From NCBI RefSeq assembly GCF_001647085.1, contig NZ_CP015520.1, positions 558,001 to 622,000 on the forward strand: 64,000 bases of DNA. The letters are read 5' to 3'. Below, one piece after another: positions 8,655-17,630 of this stretch. Position 1 is the first letter of the stretch, and each line of letters begins with the position of its first letter. A program made the position numbers and the translations under genes. Source of the stretch: Thermococcus piezophilus (GTDB lineage Archaea > Methanobacteriota_B > Thermococci > Thermococcales > Thermococcaceae). Below the pieces are notes generated by a model. The model had not been told where the DNA came from. It did no database searches and was given only the letters and a program-made list of their open reading frames with translations.

Positions 8655-9470
8655 CTAAACGAACCGCGCGGGCCTCAGCGTCCGCACCGCTATTTCGTTT
8701 TTATCCACCATTACTTTAAAGCCCTCCTTGGCGACGTAGGTCTTCACGCCTGTTACGGTCTCTATGTATTTTGCTTCTTTGTACGGGTTCGCAAAGTGCA
8801 TTTTCATGCCTATGTGGCTCATGACGAGGACTTCGGGCTTTCGCTCCATCCTCTTGAGCATCATGACAACGTCATCAGTGCTGAGGTGGTAGGGAATCCC
8901 CATGTCCCTCGGCCTTGTCACAGCCGCTATGATGAGTCTCGAGCCGTTGTGCCATTCGATGAGCTCGTCGAAGTACTCGGTGTCGGGGATATATGCGATA
9001 TCTCCGTAACGGGTCTTCATTCGGAAGCCTATCGTCGTCGGATCCGAGTGTTTCGTGGGAGTTATTATGAACTCCTCCTCCCCAATGGGTATTTTATTTC
9101 CGGGTTCGGGTGTGTGGATCGACTCGAGGACGTTCATGTGGTACTTAGAGACCGCAGGGGTGTGCGTCTCGTCCCCGTATACAACGCTCTTCGATGCTAT
9201 CAACATGCCTCTCTTCTTGAGTGCACCTCCAGTCATGGCTTCAATCATGACTTCGGTGTCGTTGCAGTGATCAACGTGCCTGTGGGAGACGAATATTGCA
9301 TCGAGCTTCCTGGGGTCGAGTTTGTACCTCCACGAGCGAACGAGTGCCCCCGGCCCGGGATCAACGTAGACGTTCCTGCTCGCCCTTATATGGAATCCTC
9401 CCGTGGAGCGGAACTGGGTTATGGTGATGAACCTGCCGCCGCCGCTGCCGAGGAAGGTAATCTCTATCAA
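8655..9470 (-). CDS. MBL-fold metallohydrolase
   Basis: This is a cytoplasmic metallo-beta-lactamase-fold hydrolase of about 271 residues. It begins MIEITFLGSGGGRF, carries the dinuclear metal motif SHRHVDHC, a downstream His (TKHSD), the bridging Asp region (AYIPDTEY) and a C-terminal His (VMSHIGMKMHF). Substrate is unknown; similar archaeal proteins are annotated as RNase Z-like or L-ascorbate lactonase-like without proof. I chose a TTG start at 9470 because GGGGGTGA lies 6 nt upstream and the protein then begins with the canonical first strand; extension to 9581 would place the TATA box inside the gene. It converges with the phosphohexomutase, 2 bp apart. Confidence 0.8.
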   Translation of the reverse strand: MIEITFLGSGGGRFITITQFRSTGGFHIRASRNVYVDPGPGALVRSWRYKLDPRKLDAIFVSHRHVDHCNDTEVMIEAMTGGALKKRGMLIASKSVVYGDETHTPAVSKYHMNVLESIHTPEPGNKIPIGEEEFIITPTKHSDPTTIGFRMKTRYGDIAYIPDTEYFDELIEWHNGSRLIIAAVTRPRDMGIPYHLSTDDVVMMLKRMERKPEVLVMSHIGMKMHFANPYKEAKYIETVTGVKTYVAKEGFKVMVDKNEIAVRTLRPARFV

Positions 9471-9838
9471 CTCTTCACCCCCGTGTTCTTTTGCAGACGT
9501 ACGGATATCACGCCGAAGGTATATAAGGCATTGCCCCACCCCCAACCAGCAGTACCTCAAGTTATGATCAGGGTAACTCAAGAAATTTGTGAGCCATTAC
9601 TGCAATCCCACGGCATTTTACGATCAAGAGAACACTCCATTGGAGTTGAGATTCGATTTTATAACATTGATGTATAACTACAGTCAAGATTGCTCTAATA
9701 TATACAGGCATTAGCGTAACAAAATGTAATAACATAAGGTGAATGTTAAAATGGTTCGATGTAACTTCCAGAAAAGGGAAACGTTTTTAACATAGAACCA
9801 ACATAATTAATATGCATATACCTTCTGGGGGTGCAAAT
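9471..9838. other. AT-rich intergenic region between divergent genes
   Basis: This 368-bp region holds the leftward hydrolase promoter (9518-9528) and, toward the right end, a likely promoter for the OPT transporter (GTTTTTAAC near 9783-9791). The OPT ribosome binding site GGGGGTG lies at 9827-9833. Between about 9540 and 9770 I see no convincing gene, RNA or repeat. Confidence 0.6.
9518..9528 (-). promoter_or_regulatory. TATA box for the MBL hydrolase
   Basis: On the minus strand this reads CCTTATATACC. A start of transcription about 25 bp downstream, near 9498, leaves a short leader that contains the GGGGGTGA ribosome binding site ahead of the TTG at 9470. Confidence 0.55.
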
Positions 9839-11719
9839 ATGGAACTAAAACCATACATCCCGCCCGAAAAATCACTGCCAGAATACACCCTCAAGGCTTT
9901 TGTTTTGGGTGTTGTTCTGGCAATTATAATGGGTGCAGCAAACGCCTACCTTGGTATGTATGCAGGAATGACCGTTAGCGCCAGCATTCCCGCAGCTGTT
10001 ATATCGATGGCAATTCTCTTCGCGTTTAAGGACAGGAACATCCTGGAGAACAACATGGTTCAGACTGCAGCGTCGGCTGGAGAGTCTCTGGCGGCGGGCA
10101 TAATATTCACCCTGCCTGCCCTGGTGGTTCTCGGTTATTATACCGAGTTCCCATACTACCTCGTGACACTGATAGCAGCCCTCGGTGGTTCCCTCGGTGC
10201 CCTCTTCACAGTGGTTCTGAGGAGGGCTTTTATAGTCGAAGAAAAGCTCCCGTATCCAGAGGGTACCGCCTGTGCTGAGGTCCTCATAGCGGGAGATAGA
10301 GGTGGAAGCCACGCCAAGCCGATATTCTACGGCGGTATCTTCGGTGGACTCTACAAGCTCTTTGGAAGTGCCGGCCTTTGGTCTGGAACTGTTGAAACCG
10401 CCAAGATTGTCGGTTCAAGGGTCCTCTACATAGGAAGTGACCTCTCTGCAGCCCTCATCAGCGTTGGTTACATCGTTGGCCTGAACATTGCATTCCTCGT
10501 GTTCCTCGGTGGTGCCATCGCATGGTTCATTGCAATTCCCATCTATGCCTCCCACATGGGGAACCCCGACAACCTAAGCGCTCTTGACCTCGCCTGGACC
10601 ATATGGAGCACCAAGATCAGATACATGGGAGTTGGAGCGATGGTCGTTGGTGGTCTCTGGAGCCTTATTAAGCTCAGGAGACCAATAATAAGGGGTGTTA
10701 AGACCGGTCTCGAGGTCGCAAGGAGAAAGCAGTCTGGAGAGTCAATACTCAGGACTGACGAGGATCTGCCACTCAACCAAGTCATAATGCTCATAGCAGC
10801 CTTCGTCATTCCGCTGTTCCTGCTCTACTACCACATAATCAACTCGATAGGAATCGCGGCAGTCATGGCAGTTATACTGCTCATCGTCGGATTCCTTGGA
10901 AGCTCCATCGCTGGCTACCTGGCAGGTGTCGTCGGTTCTTCCAACAACCCGGTTTCGGGAATCACCATCATGAGCCTGCTCTTCACGGCCTTTGTCCTTA
11001 AAGCCCTCGGTCTCAGCGGAATGGAGGGCATGGCTGCAACGATACTCGTCGCGGCCGTCATCTGTACAGCGGCGGCGATAGCAGGTGACACCATGCAGGA
11101 CCTCGCCACGGGTTACATCGTTGGTGCAACCCCCAAGAGGCAGCAGGTATTCGAGATAATCGGCACCTTCTTTGCAGCTCTCGTCATGGCCCCCGTGCTT
11201 AACCTTCTGATTCAGGCCTATGGAATAGCAGGAACTCCAACGGCCAAGGAAAATGCCCTTCCCGCTCCACAGGCCTTCCTTATGGCCAAGGTTACCGAGG
11301 GTGTGTTCACCGGAACCCTCGAGTGGACTATGGTCTACATAGGCGCCGGTATAGCCATTGTACTCATAATCCTTGACGAGATGCTTGCCAAGAGAGGCTC
11401 AAAGTTCAGGACCCCAGTTATGCCTGTCGCTGTCGGTATCTACCTGCCGCTCAGCCTTGGCGTACCTATCTTTATCGGTGGAATCACTAGGCACCTTGTC
11501 TCAAAGGCCAGGGGCGGTGGAGAGGAGAGCCCAACCGACCCAGGAGTGCTTGGAGCGGCGGGTCTCATCGCTGGAGAGGCAATAATGGGAATAATCTTCG
11601 CCGCCCTCATAGTGGCGGACGTTGCCCCGTCCATAGGATTCAGCAGCAACCTCCTCGGAATACTGTTCCTCCTCGGCATCTTGGCATGGCTCTACATGAC
11701 CGGAAAGAAGAGGGACTGA
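9839..11719 (+). CDS. OPT-family oligopeptide transporter
   Basis: This 626-residue polytopic membrane protein belongs to the OPT family, proton-coupled importers of oligopeptides or metal chelates. It has about 15 hydrophobic segments from LKAFVLGVVLAIIMGAANAYLGMYAGMTVSASIPAAV at the N-terminus to the last segment SNLLGILFLLGILAWLYM. The family-typical NNMVQTAASAGESLAAGI and PYPEGTACAEVL are both present. I moved the start to the ATG at 9839 because GGGGGTG lies 5 nt upstream and the product then begins MELKPYIPPEKSLPEYTLKA, while the extra nine upstream codons have no signal. A peptide-degrading M20 peptidase gene lies two genes downstream, fitting peptide use. Confidence 0.9.
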   Translation: MELKPYIPPEKSLPEYTLKAFVLGVVLAIIMGAANAYLGMYAGMTVSASIPAAVISMAILFAFKDRNILENNMVQTAASAGESLAAGIIFTLPALVVLGYYTEFPYYLVTLIAALGGSLGALFTVVLRRAFIVEEKLPYPEGTACAEVLIAGDRGGSHAKPIFYGGIFGGLYKLFGSAGLWSGTVETAKIVGSRVLYIGSDLSAALISVGYIVGLNIAFLVFLGGAIAWFIAIPIYASHMGNPDNLSALDLAWTIWSTKIRYMGVGAMVVGGLWSLIKLRRPIIRGVKTGLEVARRKQSGESILRTDEDLPLNQVIMLIAAFVIPLFLLYYHIINSIGIAAVMAVILLIVGFLGSSIAGYLAGVVGSSNNPVSGITIMSLLFTAFVLKALGLSGMEGMAATILVAAVICTAAAIAGDTMQDLATGYIVGATPKRQQVFEIIGTFFAALVMAPVLNLLIQAYGIAGTPTAKENALPAPQAFLMAKVTEGVFTGTLEWTMVYIGAGIAIVLIILDEMLAKRGSKFRTPVMPVAVGIYLPLSLGVPIFIGGITRHLVSKARGGGEESPTDPGVLGAAGLIAGEAIMGIIFAALIVADVAPSIGFSSNLLGILFLLGILAWLYMTGKKRD

Positions 11720-11758
11720 TTTTTCTTTACTCTTTTTAGCTCCTAGGGAGGTTCATGG

Positions 11759-12094
11759 ATGGAGGAATATTTATATCTGATTCCAGAGCGTAACGAAAAC
11801 GTTGAACTGAGAAAAATCGAAGGAAAATACTACCTCCTAGTACCAATGGACTCGCCCCTTGATTTCTTAGCTAGGAGACTCCATGGTGATTACAGGAGAA
11901 TAGAGCTCAACGAGGTCGGAGCCTTCATCTGGGAGTTATGCGACGGTAGGAGAACGGTCGAAGAGATTGGAAAGCTGCTGAGGAACAGGTTTGAAAAAGA
12001 TGTTGAGCCACTTTACGAACGCCTGATAACATTTCTTTTTGAACTTCACAAAAGGAACCTGGTTAGGTTTAAAAGGGTTGGCGAGTTAGAGTAG
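11759..12094 (+). CDS. PqqD-like small protein
   Basis: This 111-residue protein has the PqqD-family core: LARRLHGDYRRIELNEVGAFIWELCDGRRTVEEIGKLL, a winged-helix-like fold that binds peptide substrates of radical SAM enzymes. No radical SAM enzyme or precursor peptide is adjacent, so the partner is unknown; the nearest radical SAM genes in the window are far away (41350, and elp3 at the right end). It could instead be a stand-alone PqqD-like protein of unknown role, which is common in Thermococcales. GGGAGG precedes the ATG at 11759. Its stop codon abuts the ribosome binding site of the M20 peptidase, so the two are probably co-transcribed. Confidence 0.7.
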   Translation: MEEYLYLIPERNENVELRKIEGKYYLLVPMDSPLDFLARRLHGDYRRIELNEVGAFIWELCDGRRTVEEIGKLLRNRFEKDVEPLYERLITFLFELHKRNLVRFKRVGELE

Positions 12095-12106
12095 GTGGTG
12101 ATACTC

Positions 12107-13375
12107 ATGAGCGAAACCCTCGAAAGAGTCTCTCAAGAAATCGAGAACCTGCGCAACGATATGGTAGAAACCCTCGTGGAGCTCATCAAAATCCCAGCCA
12201 TAAGCCCGAACTACGGCTACGAAGGCGAATACGACAAGGCGCAAAAGCTCCTTGAGATAATAAAGGACTGGCCCTTCGATAAGGTTGAGGTCTATAACGC
12301 CCCAGATGAGAGGGCTAAGAACGGCGTGAGGCCGAACATTCTCGCCTATTACTACGGCGAAAATGGGGAAGAGTCACCGAGGCTCTGGATACTCACCCAC
12401 CTCGATGTTGTCCCGCCCGGAGACCCAAGCAAGTGGACAGTCACAGAGCCATTCAAGCCAGTCGTTAAAGAAGGCAAAGTTTATGGAAGGGGAAGTGAGG
12501 ACAACGGGCAGAGCTTGGTTGCTTCGCTTTATGCGGTAAGAGCCATGATGAACCTCGGGATAAGGCCCAAGCGCACAATCGTTCTGGCCTTCGTTAGTGA
12601 CGAGGAGACCGGAAGCAAGTACGGTATCGAGTGGCTTATGAAAGAACACCCCGAACTGTTCAAGGAAAACGACCTCGTTCTCGTTCCGGACGGCGGAAAC
12701 GAGGATGGAACCTTCATCGAGGTGGCAGAGAAGAGCATCCTCTGGTTCAGGGTTAAGGTTAGAGGCAAGCAAGTTCACGCGAGCATGCCCGATAAGGGCC
12801 TAAACGCTCACCGCGTTGCCCTTGATTACGCTTACCACTTGGATAAGCTCCTCCACGAGAGGTATTCCGAGAAGGATGAGCTCTTCGATCCGCCAGAGAG
12901 CACTTTCGAGCCGACAATGGTTAACGGCCCGGCCGATTCGCCGAACATCGCACCCGGAGAGCACGAGATAGTCTTTGACTGCAGAATTCTGCCGAAGTAC
13001 AGCATAGATGAGATACTGAGCGATGCAGAGAAGCTCGCGGAAGAAGTGAAGGTAAAATACAGTAAGGAAATCGGCGGAGAGGTTCTCCCGGAGATAAATG
13101 TCGAAGTTATCCAGCGCCTCGACGCTCCGGAGCCAACCGACCCGAACAGCGAGATAGTGAAACTCCTCCAGACGGCCCTCAAGGAGCTCCGCAGAAAGGA
13201 TGCCAAGGTCGGCGGAATAGGCGGCGGAACCTTCGCGGCCTACTTCAGAAAGCTCGGCATTCCAGCAGTTGTGTGGGCAACACTTGATGAGATGGCTCAC
13301 CAGCCCAACGAGTACGCAAAGATAGACAACATGGTTGAAGATGCCAAGGTTATGGCGGCCTTGGCGCTGCTCTGA
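12107..13375 (+). CDS. M20-family metallopeptidase (ArgE/DapE/carboxypeptidase type)
   Basis: This 422-residue cytoplasmic zinc peptidase of the M20 family has the first metal ligand in LTHLDVVPPGD, the bridging Asp in YGRGSEDNGQS, the catalytic Glu pair in SDEETGSKYG, a ligand near LVPDGG, and the last His in DEMAHQPNE. The dimerisation insert lies around residues 205-320. Members remove C-terminal or N-acyl residues from small peptides or amino acid derivatives; the substrate here is not evident. The ATG at 12107 is chosen because GGTGGTGAT lies immediately upstream, whereas the earlier in-frame GTG overlaps that signal. It is likely translated with the PqqD-like gene. Confidence 0.85.
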   Translation: MSETLERVSQEIENLRNDMVETLVELIKIPAISPNYGYEGEYDKAQKLLEIIKDWPFDKVEVYNAPDERAKNGVRPNILAYYYGENGEESPRLWILTHLDVVPPGDPSKWTVTEPFKPVVKEGKVYGRGSEDNGQSLVASLYAVRAMMNLGIRPKRTIVLAFVSDEETGSKYGIEWLMKEHPELFKENDLVLVPDGGNEDGTFIEVAEKSILWFRVKVRGKQVHASMPDKGLNAHRVALDYAYHLDKLLHERYSEKDELFDPPESTFEPTMVNGPADSPNIAPGEHEIVFDCRILPKYSIDEILSDAEKLAEEVKVKYSKEIGGEVLPEINVEVIQRLDAPEPTDPNSEIVKLLQTALKELRRKDAKVGGIGGGTFAAYFRKLGIPAVVWATLDEMAHQPNEYAKIDNMVEDAKVMAALALL

Positions 13376-13452
13376 TTTTTATCCGTTTCAAGCCGGTTTG
13401 AAGCCATCGCCAGGTATTTATACTTCTCCAGTGTAGTAATTTCGGTGATTCC

Positions 13453-14714
13453 ATAAACGAGCCGTTTTACTGGTCTTGCTCCTCACCGTCATCGTTGCGG
13501 GCTGTCTCGGGCAGGCCGAGAATGTCAGGCCCTCCACGACATCAAGCAGCTCAACATTCACGCCGCCGGGAACGAAATACGACATGCTGGAAGAGGGTCA
13601 TAAAGACCTGGTAGTTGAGGGAATCAACACCTTTGCCAGTGACCTGCATCACAAACTGGCCGAAGAAGACGACAACGTGTTCTTCTCTCCCTACAGCGTT
13701 GAAACGGCGCTAGCAATGACATACGAGGGGGCGAGAGGAGGCACGAGGGAGGAAAGGGGAAAGGTCCTCCACCTACCCCCCGAAAACGACACGAGATGGA
13801 CGGGCTTCAGGTACCTGTTGCTCTCCCTGGAAACCCCATGCGGTTCTCCATACGTCCTCAAAACCGCGAACGCGCTCTGGGTTCAGAGGGACTACCCAAT
13901 CAACGAGAAGTACCTCTGGGTCACGAGGATGTGCTAAATGGGTGAGGTCGAGAAGGTCGACTTCATGAACGACCCGGAGGGAGCTGCCAGGGAAATAAAC
14001 GGCTGGGTGGAGAACCAGACGAACGGCAGGATTAAGGACATCGTCTTGAGGCTCACCCCCTCGACAAAGCTCGTAATAACGAACGCGATTTACTTCAGGG
14101 GGAACTGGTCGAGCAGATTCAAGGTGAGCGAGACAAAGAACGGGACGTTTTACTCGCCATCGGGCCCGGTTACGGTTCCGATGATGCACCAGACCGGGAA
14201 GTTCCCATACTTCGAAAACAATGAGCTCCAGGCACTTAAGCTGCCCTACGAAGGCGGAAGGCTGGGCATGTTGATAATCCTGCCCAGAAGGAGAAGGTTT
14301 GACGAGGTCGAGGCGAGCCTGAGCCTCGGGCTCATAGAGGGCATCCTGAACGACAAAGTGAAGGAGAGCGTGGAGATAACCCTGCCAAAGTTCAGGTTCG
14401 AGAAAGAGTACCACCTGAAGGACACCCTCATGGAGATAGGCATGAGGAGCGCCTTCACCTTGACAGACTTCTCGGGAATCTCGTCCGGAGGTGGCCTGGT
14501 TATAAGCGACATCATCCACAAGATTTTCATAAGCGTTGCCGAGAACGGAACCGAGGCGGCAGCGGCAACAGCCGTCATAATGACCCTAGCTGCCACAGTA
14601 TAACCGGAAGACACGAAAGTATTCAGGGCAGACCACCCGTTCATCTTCCTCATCTACGACAGGGAAACGGGGGCAATACTCTTCATGGGGAGGGTGGTTG
14701 ACCCGAGGGACTGA
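13453..14714 (+). pseudogene. Serpin (serine protease inhibitor lipoprotein), interrupted
   Basis: The reading frame encodes a secreted serpin of about 420 residues. It has a lipoprotein signal peptide (AVLLVLLLTVIVAGCLG with lipobox Cys), NVFFSPYSVETALAMTYEGARGGT, NAIYFRGNWSSRF, the hinge ENGTEAAAATAV and the C-terminal DHPFIFLIYDRETGAILFMGR. Three defects break it: the start codon is AT followed by AAA, a one-base loss of ATG next to a good ribosome binding site; an in-frame TAA at 13935-13937; and an in-frame TAA at 14601-14603 inside the reactive-centre loop. A TATA-like TATTTATAC lies near 13415. T. kodakarensis has a functional serpin that inhibits subtilisin-like proteases. Confidence 0.85.
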
Positions 14715-15734
14715 CCAACCCTATTACATATTTTTTTCTGTTTCTGCACAGCAGGCATGTGATAGCAACAGCAAATAGTATCACAGCTAACAGCCAGAAT
14801 TCATGTTTATCTTGGCGAGGGGAAGTAACGTTAGTTCCTTTCGAATGTGAATATATGGTATTGGCTGAAACGAAAGGAGATGCCATGTTAGAATAGTAAA
14901 AACTCGGACTTACAAAAACAGAAGTGCTGTTGTTCGCGGTAGCAAGAACAGTGGAATATCTAAAATTAATCCTGCCAACTTTAAAGGCTTTAAAAGTTCC
15001 ACTGCAAAAGAAGATATAGATCGGCTTCTTAAGGAGATGCAGGAGTTTGTACTGGCCTATTACATTACTTTTAATTTTTGACTTTTTCCAAGAGGTCTTA
15101 ACGTAGTATGTAATGTTATACTGCTGATCAAGGTATAGCACAGATGCAGGGCTGTTTTGAATAGAACAGTCTTGATACCTAACCCCAGCCCCCCTTATCT
15201 AAATGATTACTTTTGGAAGAAATATCAAGCTCCCATTCATGTTATATCCCCACAGGTGCCGGATCCAGCAGTATCCCAGAGATATGGCAATATTTCTGAA
15301 ACAGGAACTTTGTAGATACTCTCCCCAAAATTAAACAGTATAGAGCCATTTACATGAACTCCCTTAACGAATTTTGTTTTAGTCCTAAATCGTGCCCGAT
15401 TTTCCGAAACGTTCAAATTTAGCCTGGGGCACATTGAGTATGCCCTTGTGTAGCACTCAGTCCCAAGAAAGCGCACCTCAGAGGAGTCCACATAGTAGTA
15501 CCAATCAATTTCCGTGTCGGGATTCACCCATACATCATCGTATGCATCAATCTCTTCGGTGAAGATGAATATTATGTTCGAATTTGGAAGGGTTCCTACG
15601 GACACGTGAATACCCCTGGTTGGAGGTAGTCCTTGGGTTATAATCTTGACATTAGATGACACAAAAGGAAATGTAAAAATAAGGAAACACAATGATACTG
15701 CAATTATTTTAAGGAAGCTAGACATACCTTTCAC
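14683..15734 (-). pseudogene. Secreted, C-terminally membrane-anchored protein, frameshifted
   Basis: I do not recognise the family. The first part (15734-15237) has a signal peptide (FLKIIAVSLCFLIFTFPFVSS) and a beta-rich exported domain. The frame then shifts near 15245, and the new frame is broken by TAG at 15201-15199. It resumes as GVRYQDCSIQNSPASVLYLD and ends with a transmembrane anchor (EFWLLAVILFAVAITCLLC) and a basic tail. Joined, this is one exported protein of about 345 residues with a C-terminal anchor. The region is clearly richer in A+T than its neighbours. Its start overlaps the end of the upstream gene by 17 bp, so the two formed an operon. Acquisition followed by decay is my inference. 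Confidence 0.6.
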
Positions 15735-16715
15735 CTAACGTTTCTTGGCAGTACCCATTCATAAAACTAATGTTATTCAAGTTTGTATCAAAGTAGTATG
15801 CTAGGTTAATAAGCTGCCCAGAACACTCGACGTATTTACATGCCCTATCTTTGTATTCAGTGGAGGGATGCCAAATCCCACTGCAATTATCATCACCGCC
15901 TGTCAAAATTCTGCCATCACATTCAAATTCGACGAAGACGTTGCTGGTATTTTTGGAACGATTTATGTCAGTTAGCATATCCACCCATTCACCCAAAGAA
16001 AGGCCAGTCCTCACTTTTCTTTCCTCATCTGTCCACTGCACATTTTTATACCAATCCCTGCATTGATAATAATTTGATTGAACGAAGACCAGATCAAAAA
16101 ATTCTGAACCTCCTGGAATTGACCAATCCTTTCCGCACACTGGATAATCACGGGGCCAGATATCGGTATTTTGGAGGGCATATGTCCTGGCGTAGGGAAT
16201 CCATATAAACTCAAGGCCTCTGTTGTGGATTTCTTCACTTAAAATGTCAATAGTTTGGGGGTTCACGTAAGGCATTTATCCATGATTGCAAAGAACATCT
16301 TTATAGTAATTTATAAACATCCAAACACTTTCAAGACTCCAATAAAATCCCCTGAGGTTGGAAGAATTTACACTCAGTACTCCGTTTAGCCAATCAAGCC
16401 AGTACTTGTTCCCTCCTTTTGGATTCTCTCGTGGGTCTGGAATATAGCTCTTCCAGTAAGGAATTGCCACATATACCGGGATACTTTTTATTATCGAGAA
16501 GATATCTTCAGCGAATTTTCTTCCATCATTGAAGCCATTTCCAGTGTATACAGCAAGTTCTTTGACACCACTATCTACCCTTTCCTAGCTGGAAGAGCCA
16601 CTGCATAGTCAAAGAATCTCCCAAACTCATTTTCAGCATTGCCCAGCGTGGAGATGTTCTCTTCGCCATTCCACCTAAAATACCACAGTCCAAATGTTAC
16701 CATCAACGATCATCA
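15718..16715 (-). pseudogene. DUF4855-like putative glycoside hydrolase, interrupted
   Basis: Reassembled pieces read FGLWYFRWNGEENISTLG, VKELAVYTGNGFNDGRKFAEDIF, VAIPYWKSYIPDPRENPKGG, GFYWSLESVWMFI, then IDILSEEIHNRGLEFIWIPYA and FFDLVFVQSNYYQ. The alternation of short strands ending in aromatic and acidic residues (GFYWSLES, FIWIPYA, LVFVQSNYY) resembles a TIM-barrel glycosidase of the DUF4855 type; this assignment is tentative. Disruptions are a frameshift near 16588 and an in-frame TAA at 16278-16276. The true start, near 16715-16740, is unclear. The gene is AT-rich and overlaps the following exported-protein remnant. Confidence 0.5.
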
Positions 16716-16780
16716 ATAGTATTTTAATGACGATATTATTTAAATCTTTCTATGACTTCTAAACAAAATAACTCATAAAG

Positions 16781-17554
16781 TTGAAAAACCTCCTTGTTGA
16801 TTGTATTCCCATGCCAACATGGAAGGACGGAAAGCTCGGACTGCTTATCAGTGAGGCCGTTAAGATCTTCCCGGAGCTGGAGAGACACCTCGACAAGAAA
16901 GGCAGGCTGGACTTCTCGAACAGGGAGGCAAGGATACTCTACAACCAGGCTATCGCGAAGGCCGTTTTCGGTCTCGACATAGAATACCACCCGCGCGGAC
17001 TTGTTACTACCCCCATTTCACGATACATCTTTCTGAAAACCTTCCTCCGCGGCGGCGAGAGAGTTCTTGAGATAGGAACCGGGCATACTGCCATGATGGC
17101 GCTCATGGCGGCGAAGCTTTTCAACTGCGACGTTACCGCGACGGAGATTGATGAGGAGTTTTTCGCCTATGCCAAGGCCAACATCGAGAGGAACAATGCC
17201 AGAGTCAGACTAATCAAAAGCGACGGCGGGATAATCCGGGGTGTAATCCCTGAGGGGGAGAAGTTAGACGTTATCTTCTCTGCCCCACCCTACTACGAGA
17301 GGCCTACGAGGGGAGTTCTGACGGAGAGGGAAGGTGTCGGTGGAGGAAAATATGGAGAGGGCTTCTCAGTGAGGCTTATAAAAGAGGCGCGCGATTACCT
17401 CCCGTCCCGCGGAAAGGTTGCCCTCTTCCTGCCAGATAAAAAGCCGCTTATCGAGGCAATAAAGGAGAAGGGGGAAGAGCTAGATTATAAAACCAGAGAT
17501 GTGAGATTCAAAGCCGGGACCCGCTGGAGGCACAGCCTGATTTTAGAGACATGA
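16781..17554 (+). CDS. RlmF-like class I SAM-dependent methyltransferase
   Basis: This 257-residue protein has a SAM-binding loop RVLEIGTGHTAMMALMAAKL, an acidic strand end VTATEIDEEFFAYA, and SAPPYYERP, a variant of the (N/D/S)PPY motif of N6-adenine methyltransferases. It resembles the RlmF/METTL16-type group that methylates a single adenosine in structured RNA. The exact RNA target cannot be read from sequence. The start is a TTG at 16781; no ribosome binding site is seen, but a TATA-like ATTTAAATC near 16737-16745 would give a nearly leaderless mRNA. A second RNA methyltransferase gene converges from the right, with a possible C/D box RNA between. Confidence 0.75.
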   Translation: MKNLLVDCIPMPTWKDGKLGLLISEAVKIFPELERHLDKKGRLDFSNREARILYNQAIAKAVFGLDIEYHPRGLVTTPISRYIFLKTFLRGGERVLEIGTGHTAMMALMAAKLFNCDVTATEIDEEFFAYAKANIERNNARVRLIKSDGGIIRGVIPEGEKLDVIFSAPPYYERPTRGVLTEREGVGGGKYGEGFSVRLIKEARDYLPSRGKVALFLPDKKPLIEAIKEKGEELDYKTRDVRFKAGTRWRHSLILET

Positions 17555-17626
17555 GGGACTCGGGCCCGTGGGCATCTCATCACTCACGCCGGAATCAGAG
17601 GAGGTGCTTTCTCCTCATCGTCCCTC
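17553..17626 (-). ncRNA. Candidate C/D box sRNA between two methyltransferase genes
   Basis: On the minus strand, perfect 7-bp arms (GAGGGAC at the 5' end, GTCCCTC at the 3' end) enclose box C-like ACGATGA (17621-17615), a perfect box D' CTGA (17598-17595), a perfect box C' GTGATGA (17583-17577) and box D-like CCGA (17563-17560). Box C and box D each differ from consensus at one base, a U-to-C change at the pair of positions facing each other in the kink-turn. Spacers are 16, 11 and 13 nt, the first two longer than usual. It exactly fills the gap between the two convergent stop codons. It could instead be a chance inverted repeat or a terminator. Confidence 0.35.
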
Positions 17627-17630
17627 AGGT

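Noticed and set aside
8505-9677. 390-residue plus-strand reading frame
   Set aside because: It covers the end of the phosphohexomutase gene in another frame and the MBL gene in antisense; no family motif and no start signal.
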